Shown here: positions 1-10,925 of the stretch, piece after piece
Layout of the letters: each line of letters begins with the position of its first letter
Numbering within the stretch: position 1 is the stretch's first letter
Assembly: GCA_003971905.1 (NCBI GenBank)
Contig: RSEE01000008.1
Span: 558,001-622,000 of the forward strand
DNA from: Moniliella sp. 'wahieum'
Lineage: Eukaryota; Basidiomycota; Moniliellomycetes; Moniliellales; Moniliellaceae
Reading direction: 5' to 3'
Length of the DNA stretch: 64,000 nt
The notes under the pieces: generated by a model
Seen by the model: only the letters and a program-made list of their open reading frames with translations
Told to the model about the DNA's origin: nothing
Database searches by the model: none
Position numbers and translations under genes: made by a program

Positions 1-422
1 AGTCGCCGCACCAGGGGTATGTCTCTCTCCTCAGGTGGGCCAAAGGGTCCGTACTCGGCTTCTCCGGACGAGGTGGAGCACCATGCTCAAGAGGGGGATA
101 CTCAAGAGGGTACGTTTGTGTTCGATGCACTTCTCTGGTCTCAGGATGCGATGGGCCATACCCGTCTGTTGGAGTCGGGCATTGCCAACTTGATCCTCGA
201 GGACACCATTTTGCCCGAAGACAAACTTGATCGATTTGTCACGCCAATCGTCAAGACACGGGATGGGCCGTTGCCAGGCCTCCTGCGCGCCGAGTTGCTT
301 GCTCGTGGCATCATTTCCGAAGGCGATGTGCGTGTTCAAGACCTTGTTCAACAGCCGGGGCGGTGGCGGATCTATTTGTGTAATGCAGTGCGGGGGTGTT
401 TGAGGTGGAATTGGCTACTTGA
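1..422 (+). CDS. 3' end of class IV aminotransferase-fold protein, 4-amino-4-deoxychorismate lyase-like
   Basis: The gene begins upstream of the window; only the C-terminal ~140 residues are present. Residues reading VFDALLWSQDAMGHTRLLES, then FVTPIVKTRDGPLPGLLRAE and LLARGIISEG match the C-terminal half of the PabC/ABZ2 aminodeoxychorismate lyase family (PLP enzymes that release p-aminobenzoate for folate synthesis), where 'G-LPG-RAELL' lines the PLP pocket. The family usually ends NSVRG-x-x-x-V-E-L. Here frame 1 reads CNAVRG and then loses similarity, while one base further on the sequence reads VFEVELAT and stops at 420-422. A G5 run at 392-396 sits exactly at the join, so one G appears to be missing. 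Family assignment comes from motif memory, not alignment; a branched-chain or D-amino-acid transaminase of the same fold is the alternative. Confidence 0.6.
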
Positions 423-657
423 TTGTCTATTGCACCTGTCCCCTGGCTTTTGCCAGAGGGGCTTTCCTTCTCTCTTGACGCGACACGATGCATCGTGTAT
501 CATAATATTTTGATCGTTTTGATGACTCTACGTCAAGTAGAACGATGCGTTGGTCGCGTAGGAGAACATCATCAGGACAAATAAAGGCATAACACGGGGG
601 GCGAGATAATAGACAGGTATTGAAAGAAGAGGGACAGGCTGAATACGGGTGAAGCAA

Positions 658-2774
658 TCAATATTCTCCCGAGACCGTAGAGGCATCATCGCGAGTGCTG
701 CTGGCCTCGGACGAGGCCATGGCGGTCGACTCTTCGGTCGCTTCGGTTACCCGCCCCAAACTGTATGCTCGGGACCGAGGGCGAGGCTGGTTTGGACCCC
801 ATTCGGGTACCTGGACAGCGGTCGAATGCGCTTGGGCCGACCTTTCCGCTTGCCAGGGCTGGGCCAAGAGAGTTTCAGGGTAATCTTCGTCCTGGGCTTC
901 AGACTCGGTCAGGTCGTCTTCATCCTGCACTTCAAGTTGGCTCGAGGACATTTCACTTGTCCTGGTCACTGTTTCCCCATCGCTACTCGTCACCTCTTCC
1001 TCAGGTGGAGGAGACGGCGGCCGAACATGTGCGCGTGTGGACGGGGACGTCTTGCCGGTACGGGATTCACTTCGGCTGCTTCCCCCCGTCTCAATACTTG
1101 AGCTGAATCGACCTTGGCTTGAGCCAGTGCTTCTCACCACCGAATCGGAACGAGAAGATGCACTGTCTTGGGTTATGACCTTGAGCGTGTTGGATGACCA
1201 CAGCGATACAAGCGCCCACAGGAAAAGTGCCACATTCAACTCTAGTCCCATAAATAGGGAGGTAAATACCAAAAAGGACAAGATGGGGTGGTAGTACAAC
1301 AACCACCTGTCATAAAATGAAACGGAGGTAAGTATGCAACCTAGAGGAGAGACAAATGGAGGCGTGTACGTACCGAAGACCCGTAATGTGAGCGTCAAAC
1401 CGGAGCACAGCACTTTGCGTTTGTAGTTCCCCACGAGACTGGCCCGAAGTGCCCAGCAACCCATCGGAGGAAGGCTGGAGATTGATTTGGATTGATTGGC
1501 GGGTGGAATCAAAGAGGTACGCGTCCGGCCGGCCCACAGTCAGTAAGCCAGACGTGACCCGTAGCGAAGTAGGTGTTGTCCATTGAGACCGCTCTTTGCC
1601 TACATCACGGTGGCTCACAGTACCCGGGTCGAGAAATCCGAGGGGCCCATGCGAGGGTTGCAGCACCTTCCTTCGTAACAGGGGCACCGATATAATTTGT
1701 GTCGGGATGGACCACATTGAAGCTGTCACAGGCGAGGAGCCTTGGGTACTGGAGCCACCACCGGCCATCCAAGTGAGCAGACTTGACATTGAAGGCTGGT
1801 TCATGACCCGAGAGAGCTGGCCAAAGCCCGAACGGGAGCAGGTTCTTGCAAAAGGATAGACTGGATGGGTTCACCCGTTAGCTGTTGATATGCACATACG
1901 GAAAAATACGTACTGGACGCGAAGCCCGCCAAACCGTGGACCCATTTGCGTTGTACAGCTCAAGTGTTGTCATAAAGTTACCCAGACCGACATTGGAAGC
2001 AGTGACTGGGACGATGAGGTCAAGAGTCACGTCATAGGCTTGGTCCTCAAGGAAAAAGGCATGTTGGCCATTGGGAAGCTCATCGCTGTCTACAAATTGG
2101 CTGTGTCGTGGTGTAATTCCCGGAACAAAGTGGAGATGTGCAAACGGCGCCTCCCCTCGCTTGATAAGCATGCCGTTAGTAGAAGTAGGCGACCAGCAAG
2201 CGAAGATCACGTACCCGTATTGGAGCCATACCACCTTCTTGGATCCCGCGTGAGGAGCCCAGACGCTTACAAAACCAACGTAGGCCAGGATGGCCATGAA
2301 TAGGGCGGCCACATAGAGAGAGGCCAAAACAAAAAGGCGCAGCACGAAACGATGCGTGCGGCGCGAGGTGATCATCCCGCCGACAAAAGCGGCCCAGACG
2401 AACGCAAGCGGGGCCACTACCGCGGTTTGGAACACAATTCCAGGCCACATTCGAACGGGGGGGACCGAAGCGTAGAGCGTTGCGCCAGTCTGGATTGCCT
2501 CCAGTGCCCTAGCCTCAACTTCGGATGCCAACTGTGAGTAACGATCATCGCGTGCCGGCACTTGCGGTGCTCTAGGCGGCTGGACTGGACTCTGCAGCCT
2601 CCCCGGGGGGTTGGAGGCGGGAGGTGCTTCCCCATTCGGGGGGCGGTGTGGGCTCTGGCGCCACGCCTGGGCGAGAGCGATGGGACATGGCGTGAGTGGT
2701 GTGTCAGTGCGTGGGGGGCGGGGGGCAAGTGGCGGTGGTGGTGGGCGGGGCAAGCGTGTGTGAATGGTGTGCAT
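658..2774 (-). CDS. Seipin (lipid-droplet biogenesis protein), multi-exon
   Basis: Seipin is an ER ring-forming protein at ER-lipid droplet contacts. Reading from the right: a proline-rich N-terminus, two hydrophobic stretches (FQTAVVAPLAFVWAAFVGG and LRLFVLASLYVAALFMAIL), the lumenal signature YDVTLDLIVPVTASNVGLG, the hallmark HITGLRWLLYYHP, the second membrane segment (LSFLVFTSLFMGLEL onward) and a long Ser/acidic cytosolic tail ending GEY. HITGLRWLLYYHP is created only by removing a 67-nt GTACGT..ACAG intron (1373-1307), which supports splicing. Another likely intron is 1913-1861 (GTACGT, CTAAC, CAG). A 114-nt in-frame GTACGT..ACAG segment (2214-2101, containing TACTAAC) may be a third. 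The exon between 1861 and 1373 changes frame, by an extra intron or an indel. The start at 2774 is the first in-frame ATG before the proline-rich region and is uncertain. Confidence 0.82.
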
Positions 2775-3578
2775 GTGAATGGGCAACAAGCATGAATCTG
2801 AGATCTTGGAGCTCTCCGTAACCCCCCAGGCGCCGGCCATCCGGTCTCCTTCTTTCAATGTTGTTATTGTTATTGTGCTCACAAGGAGGCCACCGGGCCC
2901 ACGGCCAGGCTTGGTTGCGGTAGGGTCACCACAGGTCCCCACCGATCGCCCATCATTGCATCGTCCACCAGCCACATCAACCACATCTCCCCACGCAGTG
3001 GCCTCTCCTTTCTTTTTCAGAGAAGCCAGCAGGCAGCAGGACGAACCCCATTTCTGCCACAATTCGGCGGCTATGCTCGTGTGGCTCTGCCCGGGGTCTG
3101 CTCTTCCGCCATGGGTGTCCTACGAACTCACGCACACCTCCCCCATTTCGCGCCTCAAGCAGGAAGCAGAGGGACAGGTCTTCCTGATCTACTACATTGC
3201 ATCGCTCCATGTTACAACAAATGATGTACATGATTGAATGGGTACTGGGACCGTCTGCAGAAGGTCTGCGCAGCCGACCCACTTCAGGATAATAGACCTG
3301 TCGCTAAAGAAGAAGAGAGCAAACAGACTACCTGAACGGATTCATTGTCGACAACGCCGACTCCGCCAACAAATCGCGCCAAGAGCAGTTTCGTTCGAGA
3401 CATTAGCACCCACCCGAGGTTCTACGCGCAACTTGCAACCCTGTTCGGTCTAGTCGGCCATTCCCATCTCCACAGCAACTGGGGACTCGATTCTCAAGGT
3501 AGTCGCGCGTTTTGGATCTCTTGGTTGTACCCTTTTTGGTACCTTGCAACAAGTAGACCTTCTTTCATGAGGCAGAGA
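2775..3578. other. Intergenic stretch, no supported gene
   Basis: Between the seipin start and the 3' end of the COX23-like gene there are a few open frames on both strands (for example 2779-3237 and 3345-3617 on +), but none shows a recognisable domain, and their composition does not look coding. A short + strand peptide near 3329-3404 looks somewhat protein-like but has an in-frame stop immediately upstream and no clear splice site. Confidence 0.4.
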
Positions 3579-3962
3579 CTAACCCCTTCCATGGAGTTTG
3601 TCCCACCAACGCTCTGAGGTCCACTTCTTTTTACAGATGCGACTGGGACAGAGGAAGGAAAAGGGGGGTGAGGTTAGGAGTGGACGGCTACATGCGGAGA
3701 ATGGGAAGAGCGCATACTAGTCTTCAAAGAAAATCATGCAGGCAGAGCGGTCACCTGGGTTATATTCGAGGCACGCCTTGGACGCCCGCGCGGCTAGTTC
3801 GCATGGGTCGGAGCTGGTGAACTTGCCGGCAAAGACTTCCCGGTAGTCGAGGGGGGTTTGGCGCAGCTCGCGCGACCTTGGATCCGTGCTGAGATCAGCA
3901 TGAGGCCTTCCGCGCGGAACGGGGATGGGGATGGGAGGCGCTTTGGACGGCGATTCGGTCAT
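3579..3962 (-). CDS. Twin CX9C mitochondrial protein, COX23/CHCHD7-like
   Basis: Predicted ~101-residue CHCH-domain protein of the mitochondrial intermembrane space. After a disordered N-terminus it reads FTSSDPCELAARASKACLEY and then SACMIFFEDYRICKKKW: C-x9-C followed by C-x9-C, the Mia40 import substrate signature. The spacing and the 'DPCE..A..S..CLE....D+S.C..FFE.YR.CKK.W' pattern fit Cox23 best (copper handling and cytochrome oxidase assembly). The second cysteine pair is completed only by removing a 75-nt intron (3717-3643, GTATGC, CTAAC, CCCAG); the short 3' exon ends WWDKLHGRG and stops at 3579. The start at 3962 gives MTESPSKAPP; no N-terminal presequence is needed for this class. 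It is divergently transcribed from the PPR-like mitochondrial gene 287 bp away. No frameshift was seen. Confidence 0.83.
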
Positions 3963-4110
3963 GGCGGTGGCGGTAGATGCAGATGGGAGGGAGGGCCCAA
4001 GCGCCGGTAGGCTTCTGATTACGGCTTCCGCATTATGTGCGTTGCGCCCCAGCCAGACGCTGGCGACTGGGATTCGGTGCAAGTGTTGGAGCGGCCGGGG
4101 CGGCTGGGCC

Positions 4111-4159
4111 TGAAGCTTGAAGCTTGAAGCGTTGAAATGTGAAATGTGAAACGTGAACA
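4111..4159. repeat. Seven-unit degenerate heptamer array in a divergent promoter
   Basis: Seven consecutive 7-mers can be read without a gap: tgaagct, tgaagct, tgaagcg, ttgaaat, gtgaaat, gtgaaac, gtgaaca. It lies between the starts of the COX23-like (3962, -) and PPR-like (4249, +) genes. It is one of many 7-bp arrays in this window; unit length is kept while sequence drifts. Confidence 0.85.
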
Positions 4160-4248
4160 ATCACACGTCCTTTAATTTTTGCAAGCAAGAAGTTCTTCGC
4201 AGTGCCCCCACCACCGCCGTTGCTACCACGAGTGGCGTCGACGAGAAG

Positions 4249-7200
4249 ATGCTGGGCATTGCTCTCCGTGCTGCCCGAAGTCGGCGCCTCGCAGTGGCTC
4301 CTGCTGCAGTTCGCCCACAGGGAATTGCCGCGTTCCATGCATCGGCTGCGCTGGCCGAGAAGGCCCGCCTCTCCCGCCGCGGCTTCACCATCCCCGGCCG
4401 CAGCAGCAGCCTCAAGCTCAGCCGCGCTAAAATCACGCCCGATCTCAACCTGCGCGTCCCCCCGTCCCAGCGAGAGAAGCGCGAGCGTGCCAGTCTCTCG
4501 GCAGTGCGCGAGCACTACTCAATCGGCCTCGGCAAGCTGTTGGCCCCCGTTCTCGACTCGACCACTACGCAAGGCGAGCGGCAGCGGGCTATGTTCCACG
4601 CAGCTTCCTTTTTTACCAACTCGACCCCTCGTGTGATCAAATTGTCCGACCCTGCGCTGTGGAACCAGATGCTGACTGCACTGGTGGCTGTCGGAGAGCG
4701 GCGGCACCCGATGAAACTCTTTGCCGTCATGAAGCGTAACGGCATCTACCCCGACATGGCCACCTTCACTTCTGTTTTTCGGTCCATGCGCCAGGAACTG
4801 CTACGCCTCGGGCGCGCTAGCGCTCCTAGCAACCCAGAAAATGAAGATAACCTTCCGGTTCCTTCCCATTCTGCTCCCAATTGGGAAAAGACGTTGGATC
4901 AGCGAGGCCCCGATGCCCAGCAGTGGATGCCTTCGTCAATGATCATCCAACACCAGTACTTTGTCGCCGCCTTGGAAAAGTTTCGCATCGCTGTGCTAGA
5001 TTTTTATCGCATGTCTCGCGGAGAGACAGTCGCCTCGACGGGACTGCCCTCACCAGTGCATTACAAGAACCAGCGTCGCAGCACCGGAAAGCACAATGCT
5101 ATGTTCAATGCCCCTCGGTCCCAACTGCAATATACCTAACGATGACCCTTCCGATGCAGCCTATGAGGCTGCGGCTTCCCGCGTCTCACGTCAATCCCAC
5201 GAGCGCTCCCGTGCCATGGCAAGGAACAAGACGTCCTCCCTTGGCCGGAGAGAAGCCGAGGTGCCCAACTTTCTTCCTGGGAGAGGTCAGGACCGTGCTC
5301 TCCTCTCTCCCAAGAATGGTCATCTCGTTTCTGTGAACTCAGACGAGACCCCGGATGATACCGAGTTGGCGGCGATGGACCCGGAATTCGAGGAGTACTC
5401 GGAAGAAATGGCGGCGGCCCAGCGTAGGTTGGACGCAAAAAGGACGATCCAAGCACGCTCCCTGCCACATCGGTTCAAGCCCTGGTTGAGCGGCAGCACA
5501 GCGAGCTGGACGAGGAGAGCCGTGGACATTTGACGCCATGGCAACGCATGTACTTGACCAAACGAAAAGCCTTGCTCCGCGCTGCGGAGCAATGGGACGA
5601 GTTGGCGAACGCTTACTCGTTGGCCATCGGACTGGGATCGATGCTCGGGCGACCCAATCAAGCCTGGGCAATGTACAGCAACATTTCCCTTCCCGGTGCT
5701 CGACGCGGACTTCCATGGCCTAGTGGTCTCATCTTTTACACTGTCCTGCGTCACTTGACTCCTGCCCCAAACGAGGCGCGTGACCTTGCTCGAGCTGAAC
5801 GCGCGGATCTTGCCGCCAAAGAGAAGAACCAAGGTCTGCGTCCGGACGAAATCATCTCCAACTTTGATCCCTACGCTGCCCTGGGGCCCAATGCACTGGA
5901 CAAGAGCTTGACGGCCCACGATGCGGCGAGGGTCACTCTCGAAATGTTGACGGGGGGATCGGGAGCCGGGCTAACGCCTACGGGCCGACCGTTTGAGGCC
6001 GACTCGAGCGATGGGAAAGAGATGCTGCTGCAGTGGCGGCCAAAGCTTCGCGCTGTGGTGGAGGACTGGCTGACCGTCCTTTACAAAACGGCTCGCACGG
6101 TGGATCCACCCGAAAAGTTCCTCAACTCAGTTTGGATGGACGCCCATGCTTTGAACCAAGTGGTGCATACTTTGACTCTAGTACGTTTCCCCTCCTCCTT
6201 TCTGATCCAACACGAGCTAACCTATTCTATATGCAGATGAATGACGAAAAGTCGGCCACTCTCGCGCTGCGCTTAGTGGCGGGCATGTTCAAGGTGTACG
6301 GCAACCTTCCTGTGCCTGTAAAGGAAGAACCACAGCCAGCCAAGCCAGACCCCGTCTCTGTTTCAGAGCTAGCCCCTGTTCCAGAGGGGACCTGGGATGC
6401 GCTCGCGGCAGCCGGTTTGGTCGAGCCCCCTCGTTTGAGATGGATCAAGAGGAGCGTCTTTCCCCGCGCAGCAGTCAGGAAGAAAAAGCGGACAACCCTT
6501 GGCTCACACCAACGGATATGGCAGAACAACGCAAGGCGGACCTGATGACCGAGGAGAGTGACTTTCCTGATGAGGTAGTGCGGGACCAAGACGCCAAGAA
6601 GTCGATTTGCCATGACAAGTGGCATGGAGCAACCGCCTTCACTGGCACAGAAGAGTTCGTCACCTCCATGTGATGCGCCCGACCCAGATGAGGATAAGCT
6701 GTGGAAAAAGGGCCGCGGCAGGTACCAAAAGGGGTTCAAGTCGGGTGGGAAGCACCGCTCTTTGGACCCATTCAAGCGGCGCGGCTACGTGCCCGAGGGA
6801 CAGGAGCTTGATCGCTTCCTTACGGGACCTCTCTTTGCTGAAAAGGGGGATGCGTTACCTGTGTACACGCGGCGGAGTGAGTTGCGGATGGAGCTGCGGA
6901 ACCCCAAGAACAAAGCTATGCTTCACCAGTTGCACACCAACATTATGGTCTGCAGCCACATTGTGGGTCGACCTGAGTTGTACTCCTGGTTGGCTGACCA
7001 CATGGGTGCTGCCGCTCCTAAGACACCGGAGGTGGATCTGCCGTCGATGACGCGCGGTATGTCGTCGGCACGGAGAAGGAAGGTGGCGGCCAAGCTGCAC
7101 AAGTACCCCTTCGGTCGGCCACCTACAATTCTTCCGTTCGACATGCGTCCATCACCCTTTGGACGGACACGGCACTGCGTACCCCTCCTGCTCGCGATGG

Positions 7201-7444
7201 TCAATTGGTTGCCCCAGGCTGGAACGAGTCGGGCGGGGAAAAGTCTCGGAACCGGCACAGGACCTTGGCCAAGGCCAACAGGGGTAAACTCCAGGGACGC
7301 TCTCTCGGCAACGGCAGGCTGGGTCACACAAGTGGGGAGGACGAGCTCAAGTCGGAATTTGCTCGGTTCAGTCAAACCCAGGAGGGAGAACCAGAGGTAT
7401 CGCCCGAGGACACGGCCTGGTCCACGCAACGCACCTGGGGTTGA
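4249..7444 (+). CDS. Mitochondrial pentatricopeptide-repeat (PPR)-like protein, several apparent frameshifts
   Basis: About 1,040 codons. The start at 4249 opens with an Arg/Ala/Ser-rich, acid-free leader (MLGIALRAARSRRLAVAPAA, then GIAAFHASAALAEKARLSRR), a typical mitochondrial presequence. Around residues 155-195, ALWNQMLTALVAVGERRHPM and LFAVMKRNGIYPDMATFTSV look like a PPR helix pair, suggesting mitochondrial RNA processing or translation. A real 56-nt intron lies at 6181-6236 (GTACGT, GCTAACC, GCAG), joining HTLTL to MNDEKSATLALRL. The coding frame otherwise shifts near 5110, at the A5 run 5437-5441, the C5 run 6426-6430, near 6655 and at the T3 run 7158-7160; protein-like sequence resumes at each point, so these look like indels rather than decay. 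The C-terminal half (KLWKKGRGRYQKGFKSGG, MLHQLHTNIMVCSHIVGRPE) is basic. No specific yeast orthologue is recognised. Confidence 0.7.
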
Positions 7445-7854
7445 CTCTTCTTCGCAGTCTTCGCGAAACTCGTTCCCTGGCCCAGCCAAGTTTGCCCCGT
7501 CCAAGTTTGCCCCGCCCAGGGGTCGTTCTTGATCTGGACTGGAGTACCTACCTGCCACCACTCGTGTGTCTTCTCATGTACGCCACTCATCGCACTTTCG
7601 GCATCATAAGACGATGGTTTCTTCACATTCATCTACACCACTATGGTTAGTTTAAATGGTGGCGGAGAGGACGATGCAGCCAGTTAACAAATGAAGCAAG
7701 ACAGTAGAAGGTAGAGGGCCAAGGTAGATGACATGGGGGCTGCACTTCATCAGGAACGATGGGCTAGGCGCCGAGAAAGCGACAATAGCATGCGCCCATC
7801 AAGTGTCATTCGACAAGGACGAGGGGGGCATGGAAGGTAACAGATCTTGACCTT

Positions 7855-8335
7855 TTAGTTGGAGCAGTCGCATCCCTGGCCCGTGGGGCAGTCACCAGAG
7901 ATGGTCGCGAAGGCCGAGTTCGTAGTGCAACCGCAGCCCTGGCCGGTAGGGCAGTCACCAGGTACGAAGGAAGGCCGAGAGAAGGAGGCAATGCCACGCG
8001 CATACAGCGCCGACGAAACAGGGGCCTTGACACTGGGACGAGAGGCAAACAGCCCCGTCTGGCGACCCAAAGAGAAAGACCGACCGTTGGAGCAGCCGCA
8101 GCCCGAGCCCGTGGGGCAGTCGCCCGGCACGGTCGAAGGCCGTGCCGAGTTGCTCGAAGAGCAATCACAGCCCTGGCCCGTGGGGCAGTCGCCCGCCTTG
8201 GCGAAAGCGCGTGCAGAGGCACTAAAGGTGCGCACCGTGGTCATTGCCATGGTACGGGACGTGCAGGAGCAGCCGCTGCCAGTGGGGCACTGTGAGTGCA
8301 GTGCGGAGCGCAGGTCGGAGCGTGGCAAGCATCAT
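7855..8335 (-). CDS. Cysteine-repeat (CPTGxGCxC x5) small protein with mitochondrial-type leader; metallothionein-like
   Basis: Five copies of a C-P-T-G-x-G-C-x-C unit are visible: QCPTGSGCSCTS, DCPTGQGCDCSSS, DCPTGSGCGCSNG, DCPTGQGCGCTTN and DCPTGQGCDCSN, the last directly before the stop at 7855. C-x5-C-x-C spacing suggests a soft-metal-binding metallothionein-like role (inference). The linkers are Arg/Ser/Ala-rich and acid-free (TTVRTFSASARAFAKAG; SALYARGIASFSRPSFVPG), resembling repeated mitochondrial presequences. The frame carrying all five units has no ATG before the first unit. ATGATG at 8335 begins MMLATLRPALRTALT, a good presequence, but is out of frame by one base near 8287, so either one indel is present or translation starts at 8250 (MAMTTVRTFSASARAF), leaving four units. 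I do not recognise the family. Confidence 0.65.
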
Positions 8336-9271
8336 GATGTCGGCGTGGGTGAAGCAGGAAAGTAGAGGAGTGGTGGGTTGGGGGTAGTGTGGTGGGAGAA
8401 AGCGAGACTTGGGAGGCGAAGCGCAGAAAAGGGGAGAAATACGGGTGGCGACACTCGGTGGCCCACCGGGGTCCAAGATCCAATCGATGGTGTGCCGCTG
8501 ATATCAGATGTCGATGTCAGCGATGCTGAAGATACGATCACACTGCCCCCGTGCCAGCATAAAATGAAATTGCATGGGACAAGCAATAGTTGCAGATGGT
8601 GTGATGCCGACTTGGGGTTTTTTATCCAGGTGCCGGCCTAGCCACCCCGCCAACCAAAATCCTACGGTCCAGGCCCTGCGCCCGCGAGCGCGAACGTTAA
8701 CGTGTGACGTGAACGCCGGGAGCAAAGAGCCCGACTGGCAATAGAAGCCCGAGTTGGCCACCGCAACTCCAATCACCGGCCGGCGGTCCTATTCTGAACA
8801 AGGGGGGAAGCGGGGGAGTATGCAGCTAGTTCGCCACCCCGGGCCCAAGGTCACACAGATTTGTGACTCATTTCTGTCGAAAAAAGCTGCAAAACGATAT
8901 GGCCTCGATGGATTGTGTGTGTTGTGATTTCCACCCACCATATCAGGGGAAAGAAGAACACAGTCGTCGGGATGGGACAAATAGAGTCAAAAGTGAATGC
9001 AGATGAAGAAGAGATCTTGTGTCCATCTCAAGAGGAAAAGTATACAACAGGAACAAAAAAGGAACGACAAGGCGGGAAAGAGATGAAGCTCACCAAACCT
9101 TGATATGACGGTATGGCGCCTACCTCCACGCGAAAGGCGGTGTGCGCGCGGTACGAATGATAGTGGAAAAATGCAGCGCGAGACCAGATAATACCAGCAG
9201 CGAAGAGACTCTTGACAGAGAGACCTTTACCCCCCCCCCCCTGCTTATTGTCGAAAACACGTATGACACCG
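8336..9271. other. Intergenic region, no supported gene
   Basis: Pyrimidine-rich presumed 5' leader of the cysteine-repeat gene, then AT-richer sequence. A short stretch near 8690-8720 (gcgaacgttaacgtgtgacg and flank) shows roughly 7-bp spaced AACG/GACG words. No convincing open frame. Confidence 0.4.
9230..9241. repeat. C12 homopolymer tract
   Basis: Uninterrupted run of twelve C just downstream of the stop of the proline-rich membrane protein gene. Run length in an assembly showing homopolymer errors is unreliable. Confidence 0.8.
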
Positions 9272-10420
9272 TTAAGCCGAAGGTTTAGCTTGGGGACTCA
9301 ATGTGGGACTGAGGGCAAACCAATCGCTCTCTGAAGAAAGAGCGCCTGAACGCGGAGTGAACCGGCCCGAAACAAGTTCAGCTTCATCCGCAGACTCTAG
9401 GGCCTCTGATGCGGGCAAATTCAATGCCGTGGGGGACTGAGGTGGGGTCATGTCGCTCCATGCAACCGAATCCGCCATGCCGACGGAGGGGGACACATTC
9501 TGGGAAGGCGTACTCAAACGGCGGGATGCATGATCATACCCGTCATCCGAGGAGTTCACCGTCACCTCGTTGCGGCTTTGAGTCAGGATTGGGTGCTGAG
9601 CACTTGCTCCCTCCAAGGGTGCAGCAGACACCAAGCTGGCGTCTGAGAAAACCGATTCGGAGCCCAGAAAGGTTACCGCGTTGTCCGACGAAGACAGGAT
9701 CGGATCCGTCAATGAGTGGCGAGGGGACGAACCCGATTCCGCAGCAGCCACAATGGGCACCTCCGCCCCTGCACTGGCCGAAAATTCTTGATCAACAGCA
9801 TCTAGTTCCGCATGCATAGCAGACATCCAAGCGTCAGCGCCATTGCCATCGCCTGTACCGTTCCCATGGCGGCGACGTGGTGCAGTTCCCAGAAGCAAAT
9901 TGACGCCCGAAGCATGAGCAGTCGTGCGCGAGGCCATACTTGTGGCTCCTTCAGCCGGGGACAGGTCGGACGCAGGAATGATAAACGGATTGCGGGGAAG
10001 AGGCGGGGGTGGAGGTCCGCGAACATGAGGTGGAAGAGGAGGAGGGGGAGGACCACGATCCCACAAAGCATTCGGAGAAGAGGGCAAGGGAGGCGATCCG
10101 TGAGCTTTCATTGGCAGCGGTGGGGGAGCAGGTTCGTCCTTGTCATGTTCCGAGTCTGTGTCGTCGGCGTCAAATAGGGTGCGTCCAGCGTCCCCATAGA
10201 CGTCCGTGGGCACATCCCATGGCTGGGGTGGAGGAGGGGGCCGGCGCTGGCGCATTTCGTATCCCGCAGAAACACCAGATTCGTAGGCCATCTGCAGCGC
10301 TCGTTCGCGGGCGCGGCGTTCGCGCTCAGGGCGAAGGATAAAGATGTCCACGGCAATCGCAGCCGCTGCGCCACCGGCCACACCAGCGAGGATCGCGAGG
10401 GAGATGGGGACAGGAAGCAT
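9272..10420 (-). CDS. Single-pass, proline-rich, Ser-rich protein of unknown function
   Basis: Uninterrupted frame of 382 residues from the ATG at 10420 to TAA at 9272. Residues ~1-30 form one hydrophobic helix (LPVPISLAILAGVAGGAAAA followed by IAVDIFIL), then a basic stretch RPERERRARERALQMAYESG, which by the positive-inside rule puts the rest in the cytosol or matrix. The body is disordered: polyproline tracts alternating with acidic DADDTDSEHDKDE, then a Ser/Thr-rich C-terminal half with SP/TP sites. Polyproline blocks (PPPPPLPPHVRGPPPPPLP) look like SH3 or WW ligands. A longer reading from a GTG at 10525 exists, but the ATG immediately before the membrane helix is preferred. No family recognised. 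Confidence 0.7.
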   Translation of the reverse strand: MLPVPISLAILAGVAGGAAAAIAVDIFILRPERERRARERALQMAYESGVSAGYEMRQRRPPPPPQPWDVPTDVYGDAGRTLFDADDTDSEHDKDEPAPPPLPMKAHGSPPLPSSPNALWDRGPPPPPLPPHVRGPPPPPLPRNPFIIPASDLSPAEGATSMASRTTAHASGVNLLLGTAPRRRHGNGTGDGNGADAWMSAMHAELDAVDQEFSASAGAEVPIVAAAESGSSPRHSLTDPILSSSDNAVTFLGSESVFSDASLVSAAPLEGASAQHPILTQSRNEVTVNSSDDGYDHASRRLSTPSQNVSPSVGMADSVAWSDMTPPQSPTALNLPASEALESADEAELVSGRFTPRSGALSSESDWFALSPTLSPQAKPSA

Positions 10421-10925
10421 CCGGTTGAAAGGAGCGGGAGGAGGGACGGGGAGGTGGGGGGCAGATGAAGGGGCTGTGAAGAGGCGGGCTGAGTGGACAG
10501 TGGCAAATGGGGGTGGCTGGGCCACTGAGTTATTACCACTTTTTACGCTGCTGCGGAGCCTGAGCGCACAGCCGGGTCCTCAGAGGCTGAGTACTTGCGT
10601 CGCCAATCGATAACTGATCATCGATCTCGATAACAGGCTCTTTCAACTTTCAAACCGCAAGCCAGTGCAGCCAGGAGGCGCCCCCGGCACCGCAGCACTG
10701 CACCGCATGCACCTTGCCCCTGCAGCCGAGCGCGGAACCAGGGCCTGCATCCGCGCCTCCCAGCAGCGCATGGTACTCGCCTGTGACTAGCGCTGAGGTA
10801 AGCGGGCGGTCACATGATGTGATGCATGCACCCCCGTCCCGACCCCCCCGCGGCACGCGTCGTGTCCACGCCAAGCATCCCCAGCGCGTCGGCACAGACC
10901 CACGCCCGACTCGTCATCCCCCCCG
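10421..10925. promoter_or_regulatory. Divergent promoter region between the proline-rich membrane protein and CENP-K genes
   Basis: About 500 bp separate the two divergent starts. No clear TATA box; C-rich near the CENP-K start. Nothing else supported. Confidence 0.35.

Noticed and set aside
2779-3617. Plus-strand frames between seipin and the COX23-like gene
   Set aside because: No recognisable domain, stops close upstream of the more protein-like part, and overlap with the 3' end of the well-supported COX23-like gene.
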